A stretch of 64,000 nucleotides of DNA from Hymenobacter metallicola (GCF_004745645.1 NZ_SRMB01000005.1:248001-312000); one strand, 5' to 3'; shown: positions 43,403 to 51,658, numbered from the stretch's first letter. Numbers and translations: made by a program. Notes: generated from the letters alone by a model not told the origin.

Positions 43403-44125
43403 ATGAGTACCATCCGCATCCACACCACGCAGAACGTGACCCTCGAATACGAGGTAGCCAGTGTCGGGGAACGTATTGTGGCCACCATTATCGACAACCT
43501 CATCCTATTCGGCTGGGCAGTAGTGAGTATGGGCCTATTGGCCGCTATTGGAATAGATGACGCGGTGATGCCATTTCTGGGCGTGTTTCTGGTGGGCGTG
43601 CCCTTTGTCTTTTACCATCTGGCCTGTGAAATATTCCTCAACGGCCAGAGCCTGGGCAAACGGGCGCGCGACATCAAGGTAATCCGCCTCGATGGGACCC
43701 GCCCCCGCGTGGGCGACTACCTGCTGCGCTGGATATTGCGCATCGTTGACCTGGGCTTTTTTGGCGGTCTGATTGCTATAGTAGTGATTCTCTCCAACGG
43801 CCGCGGCCAGCGCATCGGCGACTTGGCCGCCGGTACCTCTGTCGTCAGTACCCGGCCCCGGCAAGGCGCCGGCGCCCTGGCCCCACCCATGACGGATGCC
43901 AACTACGTGGTGGTCTTCCCGCAGGCTGCACAGCTGGCCGACCACGATGTGGCCACTATTCGGCAGCTGCTGGCCAAAAGTCTGGAGCGCGACAATTACC
44001 TGCTGCTGAACGAGGTGGCCAACAAAGTGAAGTCCCTGACCGGTATCCAGACCGACTTGGCCGACGAAGCTTTCCTGCGCACTATCCTGCGCGACCATGC
44101 CCACCTGGCGGCTACGGGCAGCTAG
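43403..44125 (+). CDS. RDD-family membrane protein
   Basis: The 240-residue protein has the RDD region with Arg24 and Asp31 in GERIVATIIDNLI, two or three further membrane segments (CEIFLNGQSLGKRARDIKVI near 74-93, RWILRIVDLGFF near 108), and GQRIGDLAAGTSVV near 134. A cytoplasmic C-terminal helical tail of 90 residues follows. The ATG at 43403 is preferred to an upstream in-frame start because family members begin near MSTIRIHTTQNV. It is divergent from the SpoIIM-MoxR operon, a conserved pairing, and ends at a perfect 31-bp hairpin. Confidence 0.9.
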   Translation: MSTIRIHTTQNVTLEYEVASVGERIVATIIDNLILFGWAVVSMGLLAAIGIDDAVMPFLGVFLVGVPFVFYHLACEIFLNGQSLGKRARDIKVIRLDGTRPRVGDYLLRWILRIVDLGFFGGLIAIVVILSNGRGQRIGDLAAGTSVVSTRPRQGAGALAPPMTDANYVVVFPQAAQLADHDVATIRQLLAKSLERDNYLLLNEVANKVKSLTGIQTDLADEAFLRTILRDHAHLAATGS

Positions 44126-44132
44126 GCTTGCC

Positions 44133-44201
44133 CCACAGCTTGTTTTAAAACAGCCAGACCCGCTCTAAGGGCGGGTCTGGCTGTTTTAAAACAAGCTGTG
44201 G
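44133..44201 (+). terminator. Perfect 31-bp inverted repeat behind the RDD gene
   Basis: Arms 44133-44163 (CCACAGCTTGTTTTAAAACA...) and 44171-44201 are exactly complementary around a 7-nt loop. It begins 7 nt after the RDD stop and is long for a terminator. As a symmetric repeat it could also stop transcripts from the opposite side. Confidence 0.85.
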
Positions 44202-44240
44202 CTGGTTCTACCGCAACCCTGGGCGCACGCCTGAAAAGAA

Positions 44241-44273
44241 AAAAGCTCCTTCAAGATGCTTGAAGGAGCTTTT
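44241..44273 (-). terminator. Terminator of the DUF4394 gene
   Basis: A 15-bp perfect stem AAAAGCTCCTTCAAG/CTTGAAGGAGCTTTT with a 3-nt loop lies 24 nt after the minus-strand stop codon. On the minus strand it runs into a T-tract (CTTTTTTCTTTTC). Confidence 0.9.
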
Positions 44274-44297
44274 CTGTACTAACTACGGACGGAGCCG

Positions 44298-46304
44298 TTA
44301 CTTGAGGATAACACCCCGGCGGGTGCCGGCGGCCTGCCCATCGAGCAGCAGCGTGAAGAAGTAGATGCCCTGACGTTGGGCCGCGCTGCTCCAGCGGATG
44401 CTTTGAGCGCCAGCTCCCAGCGTACCCACGTTGCGGCTTTCTACCTGCCGACCCAAGGCGTCGGTTACTACCAGCGTTACCTGGGCGGGGCGGGGTAGGG
44501 TGAAGGCAATGTTGGCTTCGGCCACGGCGGGGTTCGGATACAGGCCCAGACCCGAAGCCAGATCGTCCCGGTCGCGGGTGCCGGTGGCCACCCCGGTGGC
44601 GGCAGCCACGGCAATGTCGCGCACGGTAATACCGTTACCGATGGTGCTAACGGCAGTGGCGGCTCCGGTGCCCAGGTTTACGGTGTAGAAGGTGCTGTTG
44701 GCCGACGTGCCGACAGTTGCCACCATGTAGGCCGTGTTTACGCCTACGCCGGTGCTGTAGATATCCAGGTCCACGTTGGCCGGGTTGGTATTGGCCGTAA
44801 AGCCGGAGCTTCCAACGGGCGTCAGTTGCCCGTCGGCGGGTGGGTTGGCCGTGCTCTGGGTGCTGAGCACGTTCAGCACTTCGTCGTAGTTGTACAGGGT
44901 CGTGCCGCTCGTAGCATTGGCGCCCGTGAAGCTGTTGGTGTAGGCCACGGCTCCGGTGGTGGGCGTGTTGGCGCCCGAAGCGTAGGTTATCTGCCCATCG
45001 GTAGCGGCCAGGGTGCCGTTCACGGGGTTGAGGCGGTAGTTGTTGCGATTAGCACCCACCACCCGAATCCGGTCCACGGTGGGGTTGAAGTCGAAGCTGA
45101 TGCTACCCGTGCCCAGGGCCAGGGCAATGCCCGCGCTGGTCGGGGTGGCCACGCCGGTAGCGGCATTGATGGTGTAGAGCTGGCCGGTTTGGGTCGTGGC
45201 ATTGTAGCCCAGGGCGTACAGTGCGTTGTTCAGGGGCCGCACGTCGAGGCCCACCAGCGTCTGGTTGGCATCAACGCCGGTAATGCCCACGGCGGCCCGA
45301 ATCAGGCTGGGCTGGGCCGAGTCGAAGGAAATCAGGTTGGTGCCCGCCAGGCCGTATACCAGCTGCCCCGTAATGGCGGGCAAGGTGGCCGGCCGGTCGA
45401 TGGCAAAGGTGATGTCGGTCACCTGTTCTGCCGAGCCCGTATTCAGGCGTCCTACCAGCGTGGTGGCTCCATTGGCCAGGTCCAGGCTGAAGAGGCGGGT
45501 CTCCAGGTTGGCAACGCTTGGGTCCGTTACGCTGAGTACCGCGTTGTTCAGGGCCGTGGTGGGGTTGAAGCGGATATCCAGGTCGCTGTAGGTTAGCAGG
45601 CCGCTGAAGCTGATGTTGATGGAGCCTACCGTGTTGAGCGTGCCGTTGTTTGGGGGCACCTGCGTCACGAGGCGGTTGTTCTGCTCGTCGATGTTGTAGA
45701 GCGTGGTGGCCGAGGCGCCGATGTAGCTGTTGGTGTAGGCCGACGAGCCCACGGAAGGCGTCTGGTTGGCGTTTACGTCGGTTGTGGCGTAGGCCAGCGT
45801 GCCGTCGGTAGCGGCCAGAGTTCCGTTCACGGGGTTGAGGCGGTAGTTATTCCGGTTGCTCGACGTCACCCGGATGCGGTCCACGGTGGGGTTGAAGTCG
45901 AAGCCGATGCGCTTCAGGTCGGTCCCCAGGTTCAGGGTCAGGGCCGAGCCTACGGCGGTAGCGGCGGCCGAGGTCCGGTTGATGATGTAGAGCTGGGCTT
46001 GCTGGGTGGTAGCATTATACCCCAGGGCAAACAATTCTCCCGTGTTGGGCCGCGAGTCGAGGCCAACCAGGGTTTGGCCACTGGTAATGCCGGTAATGGT
46101 TATCCGGGTGGAAACGGGAGTGGCCGTGGAGGTATTGAGCCCGCCCAGGTTGAACGATACCAGGGAAGCGGCAGTAGTGCCTTCTACCGAGGAGAGGCCA
46201 TATACGGTTTGGGCCTGGGCGGTACCGATAGAGAAAGCTAGGGCTGTTAAACCCAGCAGGGCAGTGCGAAAAGAGCCTTTTCGGGGAGTAGAGTTTGTGC
46301 TCAT
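44298..46304 (-). CDS. Secreted protein with two DUF4394 copies and a T9SS sorting domain
   Basis: The 668-residue protein has a signal peptide (about 1-31, ending GTAQAQ), two tandem DUF4394 domains (about 32-295 and 310-560), and a C-terminal type IX secretion domain. That domain starts at LYPNPAVAEANIAF near 590 and ends GTRRGVILK. Both DUF4394 copies contain FDFNPTVDRIRV and NRNNYRLNPVNGTLAATDG, nearly unchanged, so the duplication is recent or homogenised by conversion. DUF4394 is a beta-propeller-like surface domain of unknown function. The sorting domain predicts export across the outer membrane. Confidence 0.9.
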   Translation of the reverse strand: MSTNSTPRKGSFRTALLGLTALAFSIGTAQAQTVYGLSSVEGTTAASLVSFNLGGLNTSTATPVSTRITITGITSGQTLVGLDSRPNTGELFALGYNATTQQAQLYIINRTSAAATAVGSALTLNLGTDLKRIGFDFNPTVDRIRVTSSNRNNYRLNPVNGTLAATDGTLAYATTDVNANQTPSVGSSAYTNSYIGASATTLYNIDEQNNRLVTQVPPNNGTLNTVGSINISFSGLLTYSDLDIRFNPTTALNNAVLSVTDPSVANLETRLFSLDLANGATTLVGRLNTGSAEQVTDITFAIDRPATLPAITGQLVYGLAGTNLISFDSAQPSLIRAAVGITGVDANQTLVGLDVRPLNNALYALGYNATTQTGQLYTINAATGVATPTSAGIALALGTGSISFDFNPTVDRIRVVGANRNNYRLNPVNGTLAATDGQITYASGANTPTTGAVAYTNSFTGANATSGTTLYNYDEVLNVLSTQSTANPPADGQLTPVGSSGFTANTNPANVDLDIYSTGVGVNTAYMVATVGTSANSTFYTVNLGTGAATAVSTIGNGITVRDIAVAAATGVATGTRDRDDLASGLGLYPNPAVAEANIAFTLPRPAQVTLVVTDALGRQVESRNVGTLGAGAQSIRWSSAAQRQGIYFFTLLLDGQAAGTRRGVILK

Positions 46305-46487
46305 GGACTAAATGAAAGATAATTGTGGATGAGACACCGGCAGTAGTAAGCTGACCGGTAACACCTCTACGGGGTTGTGTCCGGTTATGGATTGGTTTTC
46401 GTCTGTTTTTTACTTCCGAGCACAAGAAAATGTGCCAAACTTCGTTCTGCCCGCTTCGGCCCCTGGGGCGGCAGTAGCCTAAAACAC

Positions 46488-46518
46488 ACAAGGCGGCCCC
46501 TGGGGAGAGCCGCCTTGT
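46488..46518 (-). terminator. Terminator of the SDR gene
   Basis: A 10-bp stem ACAAGGCGGC/GCCGCCTTGT with an 11-nt loop lies 34 nt after the minus-strand stop codon. It is followed by a TGTGTGTTTTA tail. Confidence 0.65.
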
Positions 46519-46551
46519 TGGAAACAGAGTAGTAGATGCAGATGCGGTGGT

Positions 46552-47283
46552 TTACCAGGCCACGGGCTTGCCCTGCCAAGTCACGAAGCTGCCGTTTTCC
46601 TCGGCGTGCAGCTGGTCGGTGAGGCGAATGATGCCCCGGGCCGAGTCGGCGGCGGGTAGGGCCGCGCCGGTACCGCCCATGTCGGTACGCATCCAGCCCG
46701 GGTCCACCATAATGGAGATAATGCCGTAGTGCCCGGCCTCGGCGGCCAGGGTGCGCATATACATGTTCATGGCCGCCTTGCTGGCGCTGTAGTGGTAGTG
46801 GCTGCCCGAGGCCTTGAGCTCCAACGAGCCCAGGCCCGATGACAAGCTTACCACCCGGCTTTTGTGGCGGGCCTTGAGCAGGGGCAGAAACTGCTGGGTG
46901 ACCAGCAGCGGACCCACGGCGTTGGTGCCAAATACCTGCATAGCGTCCTCGTAGCGCAGCTGCCCCAGCTTTTGGGTTTCGGACGGGTCGTCGATGCCCG
47001 AGCCGGGATGGCCCGGCAGAATGCCCGCGTTATTAATCAGAATATCAAGGTGGTCGGTGGCGGCGGCTACCTGGGCGTAGGCCGCGGCCAAGGAGTCGGC
47101 ACTGGTCACGTCCAGGGGCAGTACCACGAGCTGGCCTTCCCGCTGCTGGCCCAGGGCCTGCAGGTCGGTGGCGGCGTCGGGCTGGCGCGTGGCGGCAAAG
47201 ACCTGGTCGCCGCGCTCCAGGTATTGGCGGGTAAGTTCGAGGCCCAGGCCGCGGTTGGCACCGGTAATGAGGACAGATTTCAT
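46552..47283 (-). CDS. Short-chain dehydrogenase/reductase
   Basis: The 243-residue protein has the NAD(P)-binding motif T7-G-A-N-R-G-L-G14, the NNAG motif in LINNAGILPG near 86, and the catalytic Ser in SLSSGLGSLE with Y165-S-A-S-K169. Order and length fit the SDR family, closest in style to the C-factor/sniffer group (ITGANRGLG, and GIISIMVDPGWMRTDMGG near 190). The substrate cannot be told. It is transcribed alone; the region upstream holds an odd palindrome. Confidence 0.92.
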   Translation of the reverse strand: MKSVLITGANRGLGLELTRQYLERGDQVFAATRQPDAATDLQALGQQREGQLVVLPLDVTSADSLAAAYAQVAAATDHLDILINNAGILPGHPGSGIDDPSETQKLGQLRYEDAMQVFGTNAVGPLLVTQQFLPLLKARHKSRVVSLSSGLGSLELKASGSHYHYSASKAAMNMYMRTLAAEAGHYGIISIMVDPGWMRTDMGGTGAALPAADSARGIIRLTDQLHAEENGSFVTWQGKPVAW

Positions 47284-47395
47284 AGGGGTGGAGAGCTTTA
47301 GTAGGCCCTGGCCAAGCCAGGAAAGAACTGATTTGCGGCCGGAAGTTTAGGTAAATAAAAGCCGGTTTTTGAGTGGTTGACGCTGGCCAGCGCAA

Positions 47396-47429
47396 AAAAG
47401 CCGGTCGGGAACGTTCCCGACCGGCTTTT
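47396..47429 (-). terminator. Orphan terminator-like palindrome between divergent genes
   Basis: AAAAGCCGGTCGGGAAC and its exact complement form a perfect 34-bp palindrome. On the minus strand the stem is followed by six T. It lies upstream of the SDR start, where no known transcript should end, so it may close a small RNA from the right or act as a leader attenuator. Confidence 0.65.
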
Positions 47430-47593
47430 CCCGCAAAATAGTAACCAGCCGAGTCCTGCCGGCTTGGCCTTCTGCCGGTAGGGCGTCGTGGCGGGTTCTG
47501 ACGGCGGCTAACTTTACGCCGGGGCAAAACTCCTGCGGCCCGGGTACGCCGGAAACGGGGAACAGTGGGCCCGTTATTCCGGCTAGCCGACCT

Positions 47594-47620
47594 TTTGCTT
47601 GCTCGCAGTTCAATACCTTG
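47594..47620 (+). promoter_or_regulatory. Possible promoter of the DUF1294 gene
   Basis: TTTG (47594-47597) and TACCTTG (47614-47620) are 16 nt apart, shorter than usual and with a one-base-short -7 box. It is 137 nt before the ATG. Confidence 0.25.
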
Positions 47621-47756
47621 TGGCCCCGTTGAGGCACTCTTCGTTGACCAACCTAGCTAGTATCTCGTCTGCCTCGCCCTTGTTGAACCCACCTCGCCGG
47701 TGCAAACCCCTGCAGCGGCCACCCCGGCCGAACCTGCAACGCCCGCCTTCTACACC

Positions 47757-48035
47757 ATGACACTACTTCTGAGCTGCCTGTTGTTTTTCAATCTGCTGTG
47801 TTTTCTGCTTTTCGCCTTGGATAAACGCAAAGCCCAACGGAACCAGCGGCGCATTGCCGAAAAAACGCTGCACCTCGCCACGCTGCCCGGCGCGGCGCCC
47901 GGCGCGTGGGCGGCCATTTTGCTGCTCCATCATAAAAACCGCAAAGCCGCTTTCTGGAGCATTACCCTGCTGCTGACGCTGCTGCAAGGCGCAGTGCTCT
48001 ATTGCGCGTTGCCCTATTTCCGGGCGCCGTTGTAG
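47757..48035 (+). CDS. DUF1294 small membrane protein
   Basis: From ATG 47757 the 92-residue protein has two or three hydrophobic segments. The DUF1294 core is clear: FLLFALDKRKAQRNQRRIAE, then GAAPGAWAAILLLHHKNRKAAF. A GTG at 47700 would add 19 Ala/Pro/Thr-rich residues not expected in the family. Function is unknown. No neighbour is obviously linked to it. Confidence 0.85.
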   Translation: MTLLLSCLLFFNLLCFLLFALDKRKAQRNQRRIAEKTLHLATLPGAAPGAWAAILLLHHKNRKAAFWSITLLLTLLQGAVLYCALPYFRAPL

Positions 48036-48215
48036 CAGTATTAAACGGCTGCATGCGGGGAACCGGGCCCTGCATAAGTCAAGTACCGGGAGTTCCTAAG
48101 CCGAAGCGCAGCTGTGGTCATTCGCCAGGGGAAGAAAACGACCCTGTAGTTGAACTGTAGCCATCATGGCAACCGTGGCTTATCTCGCCTTTCGACAGTG
48201 CGGAGTACGTTTTCT

Positions 48216-49433
48216 TCAGTGTAGCTCCACGAAAAAGCAGGTGCCCTGACCCTCTTGGCTTTCTACCCAGATCTTGCCCTGGTGCTGCCGCACAATCTGC
48301 CAGGTGATGAACAGGCCCAGGCCCGTGCTGGCTTCCCCGCCCACGCCGGTGCGGGCGGCCGGGCTGAACTTCTCGAACAAGCTGGCCTGTAGCGCTTCGG
48401 GAATGCCGATACCCGTGTCTTGGACCGTTAGCAGCACCCGGTGCTCGTGTTCTTGCAGTCCTACCGTTACGCAGCCCCCAGCCGGAGTAAACTTCAGGGC
48501 GTTGCTGACCAGGTTGTCCACTACCCGCCCGAAGGTGTCGGCGTGCAGGTTGGCGTGCAGGTTGGCGTGCAGGGGTTGCGGGGGCAAGTCCAGGGCCAGC
48601 CTCAAGCCTTTTTCGTGGGCAGCCAGCTGGTGCGCCGCTAGCCGGTCTACCAGCAGGGCGTTCAGGTTGGTGGGCTGCTTGCGCAGGTCCCGCGCTTCGA
48701 GGGAGCCCAGCAGCAGCACGTCCTGCAGCAGCTTGTAGGCATCGGCACAGGACCGCCGGATGAGGGCCAGGTAGTGGGCCGTATCCGGCACGTTCTCCGT
48801 CGGCAGCGTGGCCGCGTCCACTTGGCGCTGGAGCAGGTCGGTGAGCAGCTGAATGTGGCCAATGGGCGCCTTCAGGTCGTGGCTGACCAAGTGCACGATG
48901 GTTTCCTGCGTATCGTAGAGGCGCTTCAGGGACAGCTCCAGCGCCTTCCGGTCCCTGATGTCCTCCAGCTGCGTAAAGCCCAACTCTTCGCCTGCCTCCC
49001 CGTCGGGAAAGCGCATCGAGGTGACCTGACACCAGAACGACGACCCGTCGGTGCGCACCAGGCAGGTTTCCAGCGTGAAATGGGGCAGCTTGCGGGCCCA
49101 GAGCCGCTCCTGCAAAAAGCGCCAGTCGGCCTGATAGTCGGGGTGGGCAAATTCCTGGATTTGGTGACCCACTACCTCGTCCAGGTGGGTGCATCCGAGC
49201 ATGTCCAGCACCATCCGGTTGGCCTGCCGGATGACCAGGTCCGGGCCGATGATTTTTTGCCCGAACGGCGAATTTTCAAACACCGTCCGGAACCGGACCT
49301 GGCTGGCGTGGTACTGGTTGGCCAGGGCTTGGTGCGCCGCCCTATCGACGCGTTCCGCCCGCATCCAGTCCAGCTCTGCGCGCAGGGAGTGTAGCTCGGT
49401 TTCCAGGGAGCGGTACTCGGCATCCGATTTCAT
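48216..49433 (-). CDS. PAS domain sensor histidine kinase
   Basis: The 405-residue soluble kinase starts with a short coiled-coil-like stretch (ETELHSLRAELDWMRAE). A PAS domain follows (about 45-165: VFENSPFGQKIIGPD, then FCQV-type core and FTQLEDIRDRK). The phosphoacceptor is H185 in HLVSHDLKAP, with ATPase boxes DNLVSNALKFTP, VQDTGIGIPE and STGLGLFI. No membrane segment is present, so the signal is cytoplasmic. No response regulator is adjacent. A 12-bp in-frame tandem repeat gives the repeated NLHA in the start of the ATPase domain (residues 288-298). Confidence 0.93.
   Translation of the reverse strand: MKSDAEYRSLETELHSLRAELDWMRAERVDRAAHQALANQYHASQVRFRTVFENSPFGQKIIGPDLVIRQANRMVLDMLGCTHLDEVVGHQIQEFAHPDYQADWRFLQERLWARKLPHFTLETCLVRTDGSSFWCQVTSMRFPDGEAGEELGFTQLEDIRDRKALELSLKRLYDTQETIVHLVSHDLKAPIGHIQLLTDLLQRQVDAATLPTENVPDTAHYLALIRRSCADAYKLLQDVLLLGSLEARDLRKQPTNLNALLVDRLAAHQLAAHEKGLRLALDLPPQPLHANLHANLHADTFGRVVDNLVSNALKFTPAGGCVTVGLQEHEHRVLLTVQDTGIGIPEALQASLFEKFSPAARTGVGGEASTGLGLFITWQIVRQHQGKIWVESQEGQGTCFFVELH
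48541..48573. repeat. 12-bp tandem repeat inside the PAS kinase gene
   Basis: GCGTGCAGGTTG occurs twice in full with a third partial copy. It encodes the repeated residues NLHA on the minus strand without breaking the frame. Confidence 0.8.
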
Positions 49434-49674
49434 AGCGTAGGGGAAGCGGCAAATAGAGTAGAGGTTGCGGTAAGGTACAGAAAGCCGTTGGCCCGGTCAC
49501 GGCGTAGGTAAGCTTTTGCTGCGCAACAGCGGAGGTTGCGAGGCGGTAAGGGGGCTTCACCCAGGAGAGGAAGAGGTATGAATAACCGCCGCATAATAGA
49601 CGCTCCTGTTCCTGAACTGCTGCGCATGCCCATCTACTGGCATGGAGGCCCTGGCTCACACTACGGGCGGCTAG
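49434..49674. other. Intergenic region upstream of the PAS kinase
   Basis: Together with the hairpin that follows, this 303-nt gap holds the promoter region of the PAS kinase. No good TAnnTTTG match was found. A 64-codon plus-strand frame runs through the terminator and is not believed. Confidence 0.45.
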
Positions 49675-49723
49675 CTCAGCTGAAAGGCTCCGCACCCATG
49701 AGGTACGGAGCCTTTCAGCTGAG
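49675..49723 (-). terminator. Terminator of the GNAT-nitrilase gene
   Basis: 18-bp perfect arms CTCAGCTGAAAGGCTCCG/CGGAGCCTTTCAGCTGAG enclose a 13-nt loop in which ACC and GGT can pair further. It lies 13 nt after the minus-strand stop codon. There is no strong T-run. Confidence 0.8.
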
Positions 49724-49736
49724 TTACTAAGCAGAT

Positions 49737-51440
49737 TTACCCGGCCGCAATGGCCTTGCGCTTGCTCACGCGGGGATGACGCTCGTCGGTGCCCTGGGCC
49801 AGCAACTCGTCGTCGCGGTCCGACTTCTTGATCGTCCAGCTCAGCGAGTAGAGGTCCTTGCGCCGGTCGCGCAGGTTGCGCACGGCCCCGCTGGTGTTCA
49901 GGTCCTTGAGCAAATCCAGGTCGAGGTCGGCAATCAGGGTCATCTCCGTGTTGGGCGTAGCCTCGGCCACAATGGCGTCGTGGGGGAAGGCAAAGTCGGA
50001 GGGGCTGAACACGGCACTCTGCGAGTACTGAATGTCCATGTTCTCGACCCGGGGCAGGTTGCCGACCGAGCCGGTAATGGCCACGTAGCACTCGTTTTCG
50101 ATGGCCCGGGCCTGGGCGCAGATGCGCACGCGCTGGTAGGCGTTCTTGGTGTCGGTCCAGAAGGGCACGAACAGGATTTTCACGCCCTCGTCCGAGAGCA
50201 TGCGGGCCAGCTCGGGAAACTCCACGTCGTAGCACACCAGGATGCCGATTTTGCCGAAGTCGGTGTCGAAGCACTTGAGCTTGTCGCCGCCGCGCATGCC
50301 CCAGTAGGAGGCCTCGTCGGGCGTTACGTGCAGCTTGTACTGCTCGTCCACGGTGCCGTCGCGGCGGCAGAGGTAGGCCACGTTGTGCAGCTTGCCGTCC
50401 TCGTACACCGGCATGGAGCCCGCCACGATGTTGATGTTGTAGCTCACGGCCAGCTCCATCATCTTGGCCTTGATGGGCTCAGTGAAGGCCGCCATAGCCC
50501 GAATAGCCACGGCCGGCGAGTCCTCGTTGGTGAGGGCCATCAGCGGGGCGTTGAAGAACTCGGGGAACATCACGCAGTCGGCTTTGTAGCCCGACACGGT
50601 ATCGACGAAGAACTCCATCTGCTGCAACAGGTCTTCCAGGGAGCGGGTGGCGCGCATCTGCCACTGCACGATGCCGATGCGGACGTTGCTTTTCTGGTTG
50701 CCGATCAGCTTTTCCTCCTCCTCGTAGTACACGTTGATCCACTCCAGGAGCGTAGCAAAGGCCTTACTTTCGGAATCGTAGGGCAAATAGCCGCGAATGA
50801 TTTTGCGGACGTGAAACTCGTTCGAGAGCTGGAAGGTGAGGATGGGGTCGGTGATTTCCTTGTTGCGCACCATCTCCACGTACTTGGCCGGCGTCATCTC
50901 GTTGGCGTAGGCCGCGTAGCCCGGAATCCGGCCCCCGGCCACCATGGCGCGCAGGTTAAGGTTTTCGCAGAGCTCCTTGCGGGCGTCGTAGAGGCGGCGG
51001 CCCAGGCGCAGTGAGCGGTACTCGGGGTCCACGAATACGTCGACGCCGTAGAGCGTGTCGCCGTCGGGGTTGTGGGTGTTGAACTTGCCGTGGCCGGTAA
51101 TCTTGGCGTAGGTGTGCCGGTCGCCGAAGTCGGAGTACTGCACGATGATGGCCAGGGCGGCGGCTACCACCACGCCATTGTCTTCGATGCAGATCTGGCC
51201 CTCGGGAAACTTGCGAATCAGGGCCCCGAACTCCTCGGCCGACCAGGCGCCCTCCATATTGGAGTACACCTTGTCCATAATTCCTTTTACCGCCTTGAAA
51301 TCGGAGCGGCGCAGGGTGCGCAATACCAGCTTGTGGGCCGGTACGGCGGTGGGCGTCAGCAACTCCGGAGTTGCCGGCTTATCAGCAGAAACTTTCTTAG
51401 CGTGGCTGCCGCTCGTTTTGCCATTTGCAGAAGTGGCCAT
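49737..51440 (-). CDS. GNAT acetyltransferase-carbon-nitrogen hydrolase fusion protein
   Basis: From ATG 51440 the 567-residue protein joins two enzymes. Residues about 35-225 are a GNAT acetyltransferase-like domain with VDVFVDPEYRSLRLGRRLYD near 146-165, the acetyl-CoA loop. Residues about 255-540 are a nitrilase-superfamily amidohydrolase with the complete triad E294 (MFPEFF), K369 (QYKLHVTPDE) and C403 (LVCYDVEFPE). Such fusions are known in Bacteroidota and other phyla, but substrates are unknown; an acylated amide or polyamine is a guess. A basic C-terminus and a Ser/Lys-rich N-terminus are probably flexible. The upstream extension to 51563 was rejected as it precedes the promoter. Confidence 0.92.
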   Translation of the reverse strand: MATSANGKTSGSHAKKVSADKPATPELLTPTAVPAHKLVLRTLRRSDFKAVKGIMDKVYSNMEGAWSAEEFGALIRKFPEGQICIEDNGVVVAAALAIIVQYSDFGDRHTYAKITGHGKFNTHNPDGDTLYGVDVFVDPEYRSLRLGRRLYDARKELCENLNLRAMVAGGRIPGYAAYANEMTPAKYVEMVRNKEITDPILTFQLSNEFHVRKIIRGYLPYDSESKAFATLLEWINVYYEEEEKLIGNQKSNVRIGIVQWQMRATRSLEDLLQQMEFFVDTVSGYKADCVMFPEFFNAPLMALTNEDSPAVAIRAMAAFTEPIKAKMMELAVSYNINIVAGSMPVYEDGKLHNVAYLCRRDGTVDEQYKLHVTPDEASYWGMRGGDKLKCFDTDFGKIGILVCYDVEFPELARMLSDEGVKILFVPFWTDTKNAYQRVRICAQARAIENECYVAITGSVGNLPRVENMDIQYSQSAVFSPSDFAFPHDAIVAEATPNTEMTLIADLDLDLLKDLNTSGAVRNLRDRRKDLYSLSWTIKKSDRDDELLAQGTDERHPRVSKRKAIAAG

Positions 51441-51463
51441 ATAAATCAGGGGAAGGATGTATG

Positions 51464-51471
51464 CAAAAATA
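51464..51471 (-). promoter_or_regulatory. Probable -7 element of the GNAT-nitrilase gene
   Basis: The minus strand reads TATTTTTG, matching TAnnTTTG, 24 nt before the ATG at 51440. No clear -33 box is seen. Confidence 0.45.
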
Positions 51472-51658
51472 CTCAAATGCGGCCCGTTGGGTTGAGCTCG
51501 GGCCGGCCTGTGTACGGTTGTGGGGTGGTTTTGGCGGCCCCGCCCGCCTGCCTGCCGTAACAACCAGCCGCTGTCGGGCTCGGTTTACGCGCTTGGGCAA
51601 AGGGTGAGGACCTAACAACGCGGCCCCCCGAAACGTGCCGTACCGGCCCCGGGCCGCC

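Larger units (their letters stand above)
47284..47756. other. Long divergent intergenic region
   Basis: This 473-nt spacer separates the SDR (minus) from the DUF1294 gene (plus). It holds the perfect palindrome 47396-47429 and a possible plus promoter near 47594-47620. Two hypothetical reading frames cross it on either strand, but neither shows coding character. A GTG at 47700 could extend the DUF1294 frame. Confidence 0.5.

Noticed and set aside
47347..47637. 96-codon minus-strand frame in the SDR-DUF1294 spacer
   Set aside because: It runs through the terminator-like palindrome and shows no coding character.
48118..49194. 358-codon minus-strand frame overlapping the PAS kinase in another frame
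   Set aside because: The kinase frame has all motifs; the alternative is Pro/Arg/Gly-rich and without motif.
49536..49730. 64-codon plus-strand frame before the GNAT-nitrilase terminator
   Set aside because: It reads through the entire terminator hairpin and has no recognisable sequence.
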